64,000 nt of DNA from Gemmatimonadaceae bacterium (lineage in GTDB: Bacteria; Latescibacterota; UBA2968; UBA8231): the NCBI GenBank assembly GCA_026706075.1, contig JAPOZM010000074.1:1-64000 (forward strand), in the 5' to 3' direction. A program made the position numbers and the translations under genes. A model generated the notes under the pieces. It had not been told where the DNA came from. It saw only the letters and a list, made by a program, of their open reading frames with translations, and searched no databases. Below are positions 1-8,006 of this stretch, piece by piece (position 1 is the first letter of the stretch; each line of letters opens with the position of its first letter).

Positions 1-799
1 TGCGCCCGGTGTTCCACAGGTAGGGGCTGCGGTAGAGGTGGGCGCCGGGGACCACGGCCAGCTCGCCGCCTCCGTCGTCGGTCCCCATGCCCTCGGGATA
101 GCAGAGGGTGCGCACGCACTGGAGCGGGAGGTACTCCCGGGTCGGCGGGCGGTCGTTGTCGCGGCCGTGGACGTCCTCGGTCTCGTGCTGGCCCAGGCGG
201 TAGCCGTGGGCGTGCCAGCGCCGGCCCGTCGACCCCGGCGGGCGGTTCAGCATCAGGATGTGATCGAGCAGGAACCGCGGCCCCAGGAGCTTGCCGAGGA
301 GGTCCATCATCTGCGGGTGGGTGGTGGTCGCGTCGAGGATGAAGTCGTCGTAGGCGAGGGGGAAGTACTCGGGCATGACCCCCTCCCACCGGGAGCCGTC
401 GACCGCGGGGACCGTCCCGGGCCCGAAGAGGCCGTGGTCCTTCATGTAGTCGCGCAGGCCGGGGGTGAGCTGGACGACCCGCATCTGCTCGGAGCCGCCA
501 CGGCAGGAGGTCAGGAACTCGGGGGTACAGGTCTCCGGAGGGGGCGCCGGGAGGCCTCGGGCGGCGTAGTCGACGGCTCCCCAGTCCGTGCCCGTGAGGA
601 CGGCGTCGTTCATCGCCTGGAGCCGCTGCAGGGAGGCCGTCCAGCGGCGGCGGCCCTCGTCGGTGAGGACCCCGTCCCAGACCCAGCAGCCCTCGCGCTC
701 GAAGCGGTCGCGGTCGAAGGCGGCCAGGACCTCGGGCCGCAGGAGATCGCGGCAGGGCGCGGCCCCGGGGGGGATGGTCTCTTCGGCTGGCGTCGTCAT
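1..799 (-). CDS. Phytanoyl-CoA dioxygenase (PhyH) family protein, 3' end outside window
   Basis: Probable Fe(II)/2-oxoglutarate-dependent oxygenase of the PhyH superfamily; substrate unknown. The reading frame is open from the ATG at 799 to the left edge (266 codons seen). Family-like segments are FLLDHILMLNRPPGSTGR followed by RRWHAHGYR, then LQCVRTLCYPEGM and GGGELAVVPGAHLYRSP, which fits a double-stranded beta-helix with its distal histidine in PGAH. The usual HxD iron triad is not obvious: the best candidate position reads HAH. No Shine-Dalgarno site precedes the ATG; a TATCTT -10-like box sits exactly 8 nt upstream, so the mRNA is probably leaderless. It diverges from the TauD gene at 888. 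Family assignment is fairly secure; catalytic competence is less so. Confidence 0.8.
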   Translation of the reverse strand, partial: MTTPAEETIPPGAAPCRDLLRPEVLAAFDRDRFEREGCWVWDGVLTDEGRRRWTASLQRLQAMNDAVLTGTDWGAVDYAARGLPAPPPETCTPEFLTSCRGGSEQMRVVQLTPGLRDYMKDHGLFGPGTVPAVDGSRWEGVMPEYFPLAYDDFILDATTTHPQMMDLLGKLLGPRFLLDHILMLNRPPGSTGRRWHAHGYRLGQHETEDVHGRDNDRPPTREYLPLQCVRTLCYPEGMGTDDGGGELAVVPGAHLYRSPYLWNTGR

Positions 800-807
800 T
801 CGGCCTG

Positions 808-813
808 AAGATA
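808..813 (-). promoter_or_regulatory. Leaderless -10 box (TATCTT) of the PhyH gene
   Basis: On the minus strand TATCTT ends 8 nt before the ATG at 799. Transcription would start at or next to the ATG. No TTGACA-like -35 is evident. Confidence 0.5.
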
Positions 814-873
814 GACGGCTCCGGCTGGCGGCGCACCACCGGGAAGCGGCGGGCCGGGGGAGACCCGCCTCCC

Positions 874-879
874 TATCTT
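874..879 (+). promoter_or_regulatory. Leaderless -10 box (TATCTT) of the TauD gene
   Basis: TATCTT followed by 8 nt and the ATG at 888, the same geometry as the divergent box at 808-813. No Shine-Dalgarno site lies between box and start, supporting a leaderless transcript. Confidence 0.5.
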
Positions 880-887
880 CTCACCCC

Positions 888-1817
888 ATGCAGAGCCAGA
901 CGCTGGAGCCGATCCGCGGCCGGCGGGTGTGGACCGCGGCCACCGCCGGCGACGCCTCGGCCTGGACCACCGTCCTCGGCGACGAGTCCCTCCGAGAGCT
1001 GGAGGCCCTCGCCGGCTCGGAGGAGACGGACCCGCCGAGCCTCGACCGCCCCCCGCTGCCCTCCTGCGAGCGGCAGCTGGCCCCGGTGCGCGAGGAGCTG
1101 GACCAGGGCCGCGGCTTCGCCATCGTCGAGGACCTCGACGAGTCCCGCTTCGGAGGCGGCCGGGCCGTGGCCGCCTGTTGGGCCCTGGGCCGGCTCCTCG
1201 GCCGCCCCTTCCCCCAGGACGTGGCCGGCACCCTGCTCTACGACGTGCGCGACACCGGCCGCTCGGTGACCGACGGCGCCCGGTTCTCGGTGACCCGCGC
1301 CGAGAGCACCTTCCACACCGACAACGCCTTCAACGACGAGCTCCCCGACTTCGTGGGCCTCCTCTGCCGCCGCGCCGCCCTCGAGGGAGGACGCAGCCAG
1401 CTGATCAACGCCCTGGCCCTCTACAACGAGGTGATGGCCTCCGTCGACCCCGAGACCCTCCATGGCGCCTTCTGGTTCGACCGCCGCGGCCAGGAGGGGC
1501 CGGGGGAGCCTCCCATCGCCCGCCGCCGGCTCTTCACCCGCGACGACGGCGAGCTCTCCATGCGCTACATGGCCTACTACATCGAGGTCGGCCAGGAGCG
1601 CGCCGGCGAGGACCTGACCCCCGGCCAGGGCCGCCTCCTCGAGGCCGTCGAGGAGGTCCTGGCGCGGCCCGGGATGCGCGTCGAGTTCGACCTGCGGCCG
1701 GGGCAGATGCTGTTCACCAACAACCACTGGATCCTGCACAACCGCACCGCCTTCACCGATCATCCGGAGGCGGCCGAGCGCCGCCACTACGTCCGCCTGT
1801 GGCTGCGCCGGGACTGA
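888..1817 (+). CDS. TauD/TfdA family dioxygenase
   Basis: Fe(II)/2-oxoglutarate-dependent dioxygenase, 309 aa, cytoplasmic; substrate not predictable. The iron-binding HxD is in TFHTDNAFND (H143, D145). The distal part NNHWILHNRTAF carries the third histidine and RRHYVRLWLR the 2-oxoglutarate-binding arginine, both typical of TauD/TfdA proteins. The ATG at 888 is chosen because the protein similarity begins there and a TATCTT box precedes it by 8 nt; a longer open frame upstream lacks family residues. The next gene starts 2 nt after the stop, so the two are probably co-transcribed and translationally coupled. Confidence 0.85.
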   Translation: MQSQTLEPIRGRRVWTAATAGDASAWTTVLGDESLRELEALAGSEETDPPSLDRPPLPSCERQLAPVREELDQGRGFAIVEDLDESRFGGGRAVAACWALGRLLGRPFPQDVAGTLLYDVRDTGRSVTDGARFSVTRAESTFHTDNAFNDELPDFVGLLCRRAALEGGRSQLINALALYNEVMASVDPETLHGAFWFDRRGQEGPGEPPIARRRLFTRDDGELSMRYMAYYIEVGQERAGEDLTPGQGRLLEAVEEVLARPGMRVEFDLRPGQMLFTNNHWILHNRTAFTDHPEAAERRHYVRLWLRRD

Positions 1818-1819
1818 GC

Positions 1820-3466
1820 GTGACCGCCCGCCGGACCCCCTTCCACCCCGACCCGTCGCTGCTGGGCCGCCTCGGCGGCGCCGGGGGCGTGCACCGCCTC
1901 ATCGACGCCTTCTACGACGCCATCGCCGCCGACGGCGAGCTGAAGCCCCTCTTCCACGACTTCCACCTGCGCCAGGGCCGGGAGCGGGTGAAGGAGTTCT
2001 TCGTCGAGTGGCTGGGCGGGCCCCCGGGCTACTCCCGCACCGCCCGCACCGGCATGCGCCGCTTCCACGGCCACCTGTTCATCACCCCGGGCCTCTCCCG
2101 GCGCTGGCTGGACCACTTCGACGGGGCCCTGCGCCAGGTGGACGCGCCCGCCGATGCCGCCGCCGAGGTGATGGCCGCCCTCGGCCGGCTGGCCGGGCAC
2201 GTGGTCAACGACCTGGAGGAGCGCCGGCCCCTGATGCCCCGGGACCTGCGCTGCGTGCGATCCCGCCTCTTCCGCGGGCCCGTGGCCCGCATCGCCGCGG
2301 ACGACCTGCCGGGGCTGGAGGCCGCCCTCGAGGGCGATCCCCTGATGCCGAAGATCAGCGGCCCCGGGGGCCGCACCCTGCTCTGGGAGGCGGCCTGGCG
2401 GGGGCGGCTGGAGATCGCCCGCTTCCTCCTCGACCGCGGCGCCGACCCCTGCGAGCCGGGCCTCAGCTCGACGGCCTCGCGGCTGGACGCCGTGGGCGCC
2501 GACCTGATGCTGACCCCCCTCTGCGCCGCCCTCTGGCGGGGCCACCGCGAGTCGGCGGACCTGCTGACCTCCCGCGGCGCCCGGATCGACGTCCACACCG
2601 CCGCCTTCCTCGGGGATCTCGCCGAACTGGGCCGCCTCCTCGACGCCGACCCCGCCCGCGTCCACGAGACCCAGCCCGCCGAGGACGTGTGGCCGGTGAC
2701 GCCGCTGGCCCACGCCGTGGGCGCCGGCCGCGCCGGGGCGGCAGAGCTGCTGCTGTCCCGGGGCGCCGAGGTGCGCCCCCACAGCCGCGGGCTCCTCGAC
2801 CGCGCCGCCCGCATCCGGCGCGCCGACCTGGTGAAGCTGCTGATCGATCACGGCGCCGACCCGGCCGAGGTGATCCCCGGCCCCTGGGTGGTCGACGGCG
2901 CCATCGCGGGACTGCTGGCCGCCAGCGTCGCCAACATCGGGGACTCGCGCTGGGTGCGGCTCTCGTGCTCGGCCGACATCCGCAGCCGCAGCGGCGGCGC
3001 CGCGCTGGCCCGGGCCTTCCTCGACTTCGGCGCCGACGTCAACGCCCGGCAGGCCGACGGGCGCTTTCCCCTGCACGCGGCGGCCAAGGCCGGGTTCCTC
3101 GAGACGATGGCGCTCTTCCTCGACCGCGGGGCCCGCGTCGACGCCCGCGACCGGCTGGGCGAGACGCCCCTGCACCACACCCTGAAGGGGGGCCGCGGCG
3201 CCGACGTGATCGCCGCCATGCAGCTGCTGCTGGAGGCCGGCGCCGACATCGACGCCGCCGGCGACCCGGGCGCCACGGTCCTGCACCGGGCCGCGGCCCG
3301 GCGCGACGCCGACGCGGTCGCCTTCCTGCTGCTGGAGGGGGCCGACGCGGGACGGCGGGACCGCCGCGGCCGCACCCCCCTCGACGCCCTGCTCTCCCGC
3401 CGAGTCCGCCCGGAGCCGGCCCTGGTGCGGCTGCTGACCGGGTTCGGCTCGGCCCGCGCCGCCTGA
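1820..3466 (+). CDS. Truncated-haemoglobin-like globin fused to ankyrin repeats
   Basis: Two-part protein of 548 aa starting at GTG, 2 nt after the TauD stop. Residues about 20-140 look like a group II truncated haemoglobin: FYDAIAADGELKPLF, then EFFVEWLGGPPGYS and MRRFHGHLFITPG, where H83 would be the proximal haem ligand. Residues about 165-545 form a long array of ankyrin repeats, for example LLWEAAWRGRLEIARFLLD, FPLHAAAKAGFLETMALFLD and ETPLHHTLKGG. Known: trHb2 proteins bind O2 or NO and ankyrin arrays bind proteins. Inference: a haem-based sensor or redox partner that docks on another protein, possibly tied to the oxygenase upstream. There is no signal peptide or membrane segment. Confidence 0.85.
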   Translation: MTARRTPFHPDPSLLGRLGGAGGVHRLIDAFYDAIAADGELKPLFHDFHLRQGRERVKEFFVEWLGGPPGYSRTARTGMRRFHGHLFITPGLSRRWLDHFDGALRQVDAPADAAAEVMAALGRLAGHVVNDLEERRPLMPRDLRCVRSRLFRGPVARIAADDLPGLEAALEGDPLMPKISGPGGRTLLWEAAWRGRLEIARFLLDRGADPCEPGLSSTASRLDAVGADLMLTPLCAALWRGHRESADLLTSRGARIDVHTAAFLGDLAELGRLLDADPARVHETQPAEDVWPVTPLAHAVGAGRAGAAELLLSRGAEVRPHSRGLLDRAARIRRADLVKLLIDHGADPAEVIPGPWVVDGAIAGLLAASVANIGDSRWVRLSCSADIRSRSGGAALARAFLDFGADVNARQADGRFPLHAAAKAGFLETMALFLDRGARVDARDRLGETPLHHTLKGGRGADVIAAMQLLLEAGADIDAAGDPGATVLHRAAARRDADAVAFLLLEGADAGRRDRRGRTPLDALLSRRVRPEPALVRLLTGFGSARAA

Positions 3467-3473
3467 GGATCCA

Positions 3474-3644
3474 GTGCTCGAAGACCTCTACCGCCAGTTT
3501 TCCCGCTGGATCCAGTCCGACTTCTTCGAGTACAGCCTCGCCGCCCTCTTCGTCCTCATCTGGTGGGCGGCCAGCCGGATGGTAGGCCTCTTCCGCGGGA
3601 AACCCGCCGCCGAGGACCGGCCCCGGCGGCGACTGCCCCTGTAG
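3474..3644 (+). CDS. Small single-pass membrane protein (56 aa)
   Basis: GTG-started frame beginning 7 nt after the globin-ankyrin stop and ending 3 nt before the next gene. The N-terminus (VLEDLYRQFSRWIQSDFFEY) is amphipathic, followed by one hydrophobic stretch, SLAALFVLIWWAASRMVGLF, and a basic tail RPRRRLPL, so an N-out/C-in single-pass topology is likely. Its tight placement between two same-strand genes and its codon use argue that it is real. No family is recognised. It could anchor or modulate a neighbouring cytoplasmic protein; that is conjecture. Confidence 0.6.
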   Translation: MLEDLYRQFSRWIQSDFFEYSLAALFVLIWWAASRMVGLFRGKPAAEDRPRRRLPL

Positions 3645-3647
3645 CGT

Positions 3648-4820
3648 ATGGAAGACCGCCAGGCCATCCGCGAGCACTGCGCCGGTCTCGACGACGCCGG
3701 CCTCGTGCGCGCCCTGACCGTCGACCGCGAGACCAACTCCGCCGCCCTCATCGACGAGGCCGGCCGTGAGCTGGACCGCCGCGGCCTCACGGTGGAGGCG
3801 GTGATCGACCGCGTCTCCGTGCGCCTCGGCCGGGACCGCGAGAACACGGTCTCGGCGGCCGAGGCGGCGGCCCTGGTCAACGACGAGGTCCCGAGGGGCG
3901 CCGTGGCCGCCTTCACCGACTGCCTCGGCGAGACCCTGATCCTGCAGCGCGAGGCCTGGGGCTGGGTGGCCCACAACTACGAGGGGGAGAGCTACGGCCT
4001 CTCGTACCTGGTGGACGACACCGAGGGGGCCCGGGCGCTGCTGGAGAGCTTCCTGGGGCTGCGGGACTGGCGGGCCCAGGCGGGCGAGGGCCACCACCTC
4101 GACGAATGGGAGATCATCGTCCGCAGCGAGGAGGCCGACGACGTGCGCGCCCTGGCCGACCGCCTCGCCGAGGCCGGCATCCCCCACATCCTGCGCGGTC
4201 CCCCCTTCACGCCGGAGGGGGATCCCACCACCTCCCTGCTTGTGCCTGCCGAGCGCCGCGAGGAGGCGATGGAGACCACCGGCACCGGACGCCGCTCGGT
4301 GCGGCGCCTCCACCGGCTGGCCAGGGAGCGCGACGAGGCCGGCGACCGCAACGGCGAGCTGGCCGTGTACGACGAGCTGGCCGAGACCGACGCCGGCAAT
4401 CCCGCCGTCCACTACAACCGCGGCGCCGTCCTCCTCGAGCTGGGGCGGCCCGAGGAGGCGGCCGCCGCCTTCCTGCGCTGCGCCGGCCGCGGGATCGAGC
4501 GCATGGAGGCCCGTCTCGCCCCGGGCGGGGGCGGGGGCGGCGGCCTGGGCGGCGCCGTGGCGCGCACCTTGGGCCGCCTCGGCAGCGGCGCGGGGCAGCC
4601 GCACGTGCCCGACTTTCTGGTGGACGCCGAGCTTCAACTGCTGGCCCTGGAAGAGCGGATGCCGCAGCGCAAGGAACTGCTCCACGGCCTGGCGAGCCTG
4701 GCCCGGGTCAAGGGTGACGCCGAGACCGCCGCCCGCCGCTACCACCAGGTCCTGGAGCTCGATCCCGAGGACGAGGTCGCCCGCTTTCAGCTCGGGTACT
4801 TGCGGGCCTCCGCCGATTGA
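3648..4820 (+). CDS. TPR protein with a DUF2007-like domain
   Basis: Cytoplasmic 390-aa protein. Residues about 1-145 are an unrecognised alpha/beta region. Residues about 150-205 (DEWEIIVRSEEADDVRALAD through AGIPHILRG) resemble the DUF2007 putative signal-transducing domain. Two tetratricopeptide-like segments follow, near 235-270 (NPAVHYNRGAVLLELGRPEE) and 345-388 (AARRYHQVLELDPEDEVAR), separated by a glycine-rich linker. It lies 3 nt downstream of the membrane micropeptide and probably ends the operon that begins at 888. The role is likely protein-protein interaction; no enzyme activity is predicted. Confidence 0.7.
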   Translation: MEDRQAIREHCAGLDDAGLVRALTVDRETNSAALIDEAGRELDRRGLTVEAVIDRVSVRLGRDRENTVSAAEAAALVNDEVPRGAVAAFTDCLGETLILQREAWGWVAHNYEGESYGLSYLVDDTEGARALLESFLGLRDWRAQAGEGHHLDEWEIIVRSEEADDVRALADRLAEAGIPHILRGPPFTPEGDPTTSLLVPAERREEAMETTGTGRRSVRRLHRLARERDEAGDRNGELAVYDELAETDAGNPAVHYNRGAVLLELGRPEEAAAAFLRCAGRGIERMEARLAPGGGGGGGLGGAVARTLGRLGSGAGQPHVPDFLVDAELQLLALEERMPQRKELLHGLASLARVKGDAETAARRYHQVLELDPEDEVARFQLGYLRASAD

Positions 4821-4869
4821 CCATCCTCTTTCTCTCCGACGCTCACCACACTCCGAAGGGAGCCCGCCC

Positions 4870-5631
4870 GTGACCTCGATCCGACAGTCCGTCTGCTTCG
4901 GCCCCCTCGCCCGCGGCTTCGACGACCCGGCAGAGGGGATCGCCGCCGCCGCCGAGATCGGCTTCGTCTCCGTCGAGATGCTTCCCGAGGAGCACTGGCC
5001 GGTGGTGCGCGATCACGGCCTCGACATCGCCATCGTTTCCGGCCACGCCTCCCTGCCCGACGGCCTCAACAACCGCGGCAACCACGACCGCATCGAGTCG
5101 GAGCTGAAGGAGAGCATCGACAAGGCCGTGGAGCACGGCATCCCGTCGCTGATCACGTTCTCCGGCAACCTCGAGGACCGCGGCGACGAGGAGGGCCTCG
5201 ACAACTGCGTGGAAGGCCTGCTGCGGGTGAAGGGCCACGCCGAGGAGAAGGGCGTCAACCTGTGCATGGAGCTGCTCAACAGCCGGGTCAACCACCCCGA
5301 CTACCAGTGCGACCGCACCGAGTGGGGGGCGCGCCTCTGCCGGACCGTCGACTCGCCGCGGGTGAAGCTGCTCTACGACATCTATCACATGCAGATCATG
5401 GAGGGCGACCTGATCCGCACGATCACCGACAACATCGAGTGGATCTCCCACTTCCACACCGCCGGCAACCCGGGGCGCAACGATCCCGACGACACCCAGG
5501 AGATCTACTACCCCGCCGTCATGCGGGCCATCGCCGCCACCGGCTACGACGGCTACGTGGGCCACGAGTACTCGCCCAAGGGCGACCCCGTCGAGTCCCT
5601 GAGGACGACCTTCGCCACCTGCGACGTCTGA
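4870..5631 (+). CDS. Hydroxypyruvate isomerase family / sugar-phosphate isomerase-epimerase TIM barrel
   Basis: 253-aa xylose-isomerase-like TIM barrel. The metal and catalytic residues expected of the Hyi family are in place: Glu in LCMELLNSR, Asp and His in LLYDIYHMQIMEGD, His in ISHFHTAGNPGR and Glu in YDGYVGHEYSP. Known members interconvert hydroxypyruvate and tartronate semialdehyde, but many relatives act on other sugars. GTG start with AAGGGAG upstream. It is followed after 10 nt by a TauD dioxygenase and then an SDR that overlaps it, which suggests a three-enzyme catabolic operon for an oxidised C2-C6 compound (inference). Confidence 0.85.
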   Translation: MTSIRQSVCFGPLARGFDDPAEGIAAAAEIGFVSVEMLPEEHWPVVRDHGLDIAIVSGHASLPDGLNNRGNHDRIESELKESIDKAVEHGIPSLITFSGNLEDRGDEEGLDNCVEGLLRVKGHAEEKGVNLCMELLNSRVNHPDYQCDRTEWGARLCRTVDSPRVKLLYDIYHMQIMEGDLIRTITDNIEWISHFHTAGNPGRNDPDDTQEIYYPAVMRAIAATGYDGYVGHEYSPKGDPVESLRTTFATCDV

Positions 5632-5641
5632 GGAGAGAGGC

Positions 5642-6463
5642 ATGACCACCACCACCGGCGCGGAGCTGCGCGTCCTGCCCTCCGGCGGCGCTCTCGGGGC
5701 CGAGATCCGCGGCCTCGACCTGGGCCGCGAGCTGGCCCCGGAACAAGTGAAGCAGGTGCGCGCCGCCCTGTTAGCGCACTGCGTCCTCGTCTTCCGCGAT
5801 CAGCGCATCAGCGACGAGGACCAGGTGCGCTTCACGTCGTACTTCGGCAGGCCCGTCGAGCACGTGCGCAAGCAGCGCGAGCGCCGCGTCAAGGAGATCT
5901 TCATCATCTCCAACGTGAAGGAGAACGGCGAGCCGATCGGCGCCCTCGGCAGCGAGCTGATCGACTTCCACTCCGACCTCTCCTACCTGCCCAGGCCGGG
6001 GACGATCTCGCTGCTCTACGCCGTGGAGATCCCCCCCGCCGGCGGCGACACCCAGTGGTGCGACGGCCGCGCCGCGTTCGACGCCCTGCCGCCGGAGCGC
6101 CAGGCCGAGCTGCGCAAGCTGCGCGCCGTGCACCGCCACCACGTGGACGAGCAGAACCCCCCCGAGCCGACGATCCACCCCGTGGTGCGGCGCCATCCCG
6201 AGACCGGGCGGCCCTCGCTCTACGTGAGCCCCCACCTGACCCACCACATCCACGGGGTCAGCGAGGAGGAGAGCCGCGCCATCCTCGCCGGGCTCTACGC
6301 CCACATGGACCAGCCGCAATTCGTCTGGACCCACCGGTGGCGGGTGGGCGACCTGGTGATGTGGGACAACCGCCCCACGAGTCACCGGCGCCTGCCCTTC
6401 CCCGACGATCAGCGCCGCATCATGAACCGCACCCAGATCTTCGGCGAGGAGGTCGTGGAATGA
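5642..6463 (+). CDS. TauD/TfdA family taurine/2,4-D-type dioxygenase
   Basis: 273-aa Fe(II)/2-oxoglutarate-dependent dioxygenase. H110-x-D112 is seen in IDFHSDLSY, the distal histidine in WDNRPTSHRRLPF and the 2-oxoglutarate arginine in RRIMNRTQIFG. The N-terminal GALGAEIRGLDLGREL is a classic TauD opening. GAGAGG precedes the ATG. The last codon and stop overlap the start of the following SDR (ATGA), showing translational coupling. The exact substrate is unknown; taurine or other sulfonates, carnitine-like and aryloxyalkanoate compounds are all possible. Confidence 0.9.
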   Translation: MTTTTGAELRVLPSGGALGAEIRGLDLGRELAPEQVKQVRAALLAHCVLVFRDQRISDEDQVRFTSYFGRPVEHVRKQRERRVKEIFIISNVKENGEPIGALGSELIDFHSDLSYLPRPGTISLLYAVEIPPAGGDTQWCDGRAAFDALPPERQAELRKLRAVHRHHVDEQNPPEPTIHPVVRRHPETGRPSLYVSPHLTHHIHGVSEEESRAILAGLYAHMDQPQFVWTHRWRVGDLVMWDNRPTSHRRLPFPDDQRRIMNRTQIFGEEVVE

Positions 6464-7188
6464 AGCTGAAGGACCAGGTCTTCATCGTCACCGGCGGCGG
6501 TTCCGGCGCCGGCGCCGCCATCGTCGAAGGCTGCGTGCGCGAGGGCGCCCAGGTGGTGACCATGGGCCGCGACGAGGCCCGGCTCAAGGCCGCCTGCGCG
6601 AAGGCCGGCGACGGCGCCCACCCCATGGCCGGCGACGTCCGCGACCGGGCCCGCGTGAAGGAGATCGTCGACTGGACCCTGGCCGAGTTCGGGCGCGTCG
6701 ACGTGCTCGTCAACAACGCCGGCGTCAACGTCGTCGACCGCTCCCTGGAGAGGCTCTCCCCGGAGGACTGGGACCTGCAGATGGACGTCAACGCCACCGG
6801 CGCCTTCAACACCCTCCACGAGGTCCTGCCCATCATGCGCCGCCAGCGGGACGGCCTCGTGATCGCCATCTCCTCCGTGGCCGGCACCGCCCCCGGCGTC
6901 CTCGCCGGCGCCGCCTACTCCGCCGCCAAGCACGCCATGTCCGTCGTCACCCAGACCGTCAACCTCGAGGAGGCGAAGCACGGCATCCGCGCCAGCGTCA
7001 TCTCCCCCGGCGAGATCAACACCCCCATCCTCGACCAGCGGCCGGTGAAGGTCTCCGACGAGCACAAGGCGAGGATCCTGCAGTCGGAGGACATCGCCGA
7101 CGTGGTGATCTACGTGGCGTCGCTGCCGCCGCGGGTGGTGATCTCGGAGTTGGTGGTCAAGCCTCTCGGGCAGGGATCGGTGGAGTGA
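6460..7188 (+). CDS. Short-chain dehydrogenase/reductase (SDR)
   Basis: 242-aa NAD(P)-dependent oxidoreductase with a Rossmann fold. It carries the cofactor motif TGGGSGAG (residues 11-18), NNAG near residue 89, and the catalytic Ser and Tyr-Lys in ISSVAG and YSAAK. It overlaps the dioxygenase by 4 nt. The C-terminus (VISELVVKPLGQGSVE) is shorter than in the FabG type. It probably oxidises or reduces a hydroxy/keto intermediate made by the two upstream enzymes (inference from the operon). Confidence 0.9.
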   Translation: MKLKDQVFIVTGGGSGAGAAIVEGCVREGAQVVTMGRDEARLKAACAKAGDGAHPMAGDVRDRARVKEIVDWTLAEFGRVDVLVNNAGVNVVDRSLERLSPEDWDLQMDVNATGAFNTLHEVLPIMRRQRDGLVIAISSVAGTAPGVLAGAAYSAAKHAMSVVTQTVNLEEAKHGIRASVISPGEINTPILDQRPVKVSDEHKARILQSEDIADVVIYVASLPPRVVISELVVKPLGQGSVE

Positions 7189-7240
7189 GGGAGACGGGGG
7201 AGGACCGGTTTCTTCGCATGGTCTCCCTCGCGTATCCGCG

Positions 7241-7246
7241 TATCTT
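7241..7246 (+). promoter_or_regulatory. -10 box (TATCTT) upstream of the three-gene cassette
   Basis: TATCTT at the left edge of a lower-G+C segment. Transcription would start near 7253, leaving about 55 nt before the ATG at 7309. That leader contains two tiny frames: ATG at 7260 (10 codons) and ATG at 7289 (7 codons), the second ending in a TGA that overlaps the ATG at 7309. Confidence 0.4.
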
Positions 7247-7308
7247 AGAGGACGAACCAATGACGATTGCCGGTGGAAAGCACGGGCGATGACCGGAGAG
7301 CCCGGCCC

Positions 7309-8004
7309 ATGAGGATCGAACCCGAGATCAGCGGCGCAAGCGTCGTTCTCCTCGGCGATTTCAACCCCGCCATCTTCACGCCGGCGTGGTTCGCGCTGCA
7401 GGGCCTTCTGCCGAAGAGTGTGGCACAGGGCGCCGATCTGCGGGTTGCCCACCAGCAGGTGACCGCCTTCGAGGCGGATTGGCTTCAGCTGCAGGTTACG
7501 CTTGACCGGTTTTCGGCTGAAACATCGCAGGCACCTTATGTCCGCCTGTTCGATCTGGTCTCGCGGACATTCGGGGAGTACCTGCACCATACCCCCCTCA
7601 AGGCGTTCGGCATCAACCGCAACGTCCATTTCCGCGTCCAAAGTCCTGCACGGGATCAGCTTCTCCAGACCTTGGCTCCATTGGAGCCGTGGGGGGGCTG
7701 CGGGCTAGAGCTCGAGTTGCCGAGAGGGAAGGGGGGAATGACGTCCTTGACGATGTCGCGCCTCTCCCCCCAGGGAAGGCCCGATGGAGATCGCATCAAC
7801 GTCACCGTAGAGCCTTCCGGCTGGATTGCGGAGGGATTCGGAGTGTACGTCCAGGTCAACGATCACTATTCCAACGACAGCGCCGAGCCGGGAAGTGCCG
7901 ACCGCTTGATGAAACTCTTGGAGGACCACTTCGATACCTCACTGCAGCGCAGCGACGATATCATTGACTACATCATGTCCCTGGCAGGAGCCACGGAGAG
8001 ATAG
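7309..8004 (+). CDS. Unrecognised 231-aa protein, first gene of a coupled cassette
   Basis: No family is confidently recognised. The protein has no signal peptide or membrane segment; notable conserved-looking segments are VVLLGDFNPAIFTPAWFA near the N-terminus, FEADWLQLQVTLDRFSAE, and LKAFGINRNVHFRV. The overall feel is similar to the sporadically distributed TIGR04255-type proteins, but I cannot confirm this. ATG 7309 is preferred over an upstream TTG (7267) because GGAGAG precedes it. Base composition is clearly lower in G+C than the flanking genes and codon use is less biased, suggesting acquisition by transfer. The next gene starts 2 nt after the stop. Confidence 0.75.
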   Translation: MRIEPEISGASVVLLGDFNPAIFTPAWFALQGLLPKSVAQGADLRVAHQQVTAFEADWLQLQVTLDRFSAETSQAPYVRLFDLVSRTFGEYLHHTPLKAFGINRNVHFRVQSPARDQLLQTLAPLEPWGGCGLELELPRGKGGMTSLTMSRLSPQGRPDGDRINVTVEPSGWIAEGFGVYVQVNDHYSNDSAEPGSADRLMKLLEDHFDTSLQRSDDIIDYIMSLAGATER

Positions 8005-8006
8005 CC

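Noticed and set aside
3039..4745. 568-codon minus-strand open frame opposite the ankyrin and TPR genes
   Set aside because: It is an antisense shadow of high-G+C coding sequence; its product is a low-complexity Gly/Ala/Arg string with no domain, while the plus strand gives clear families.
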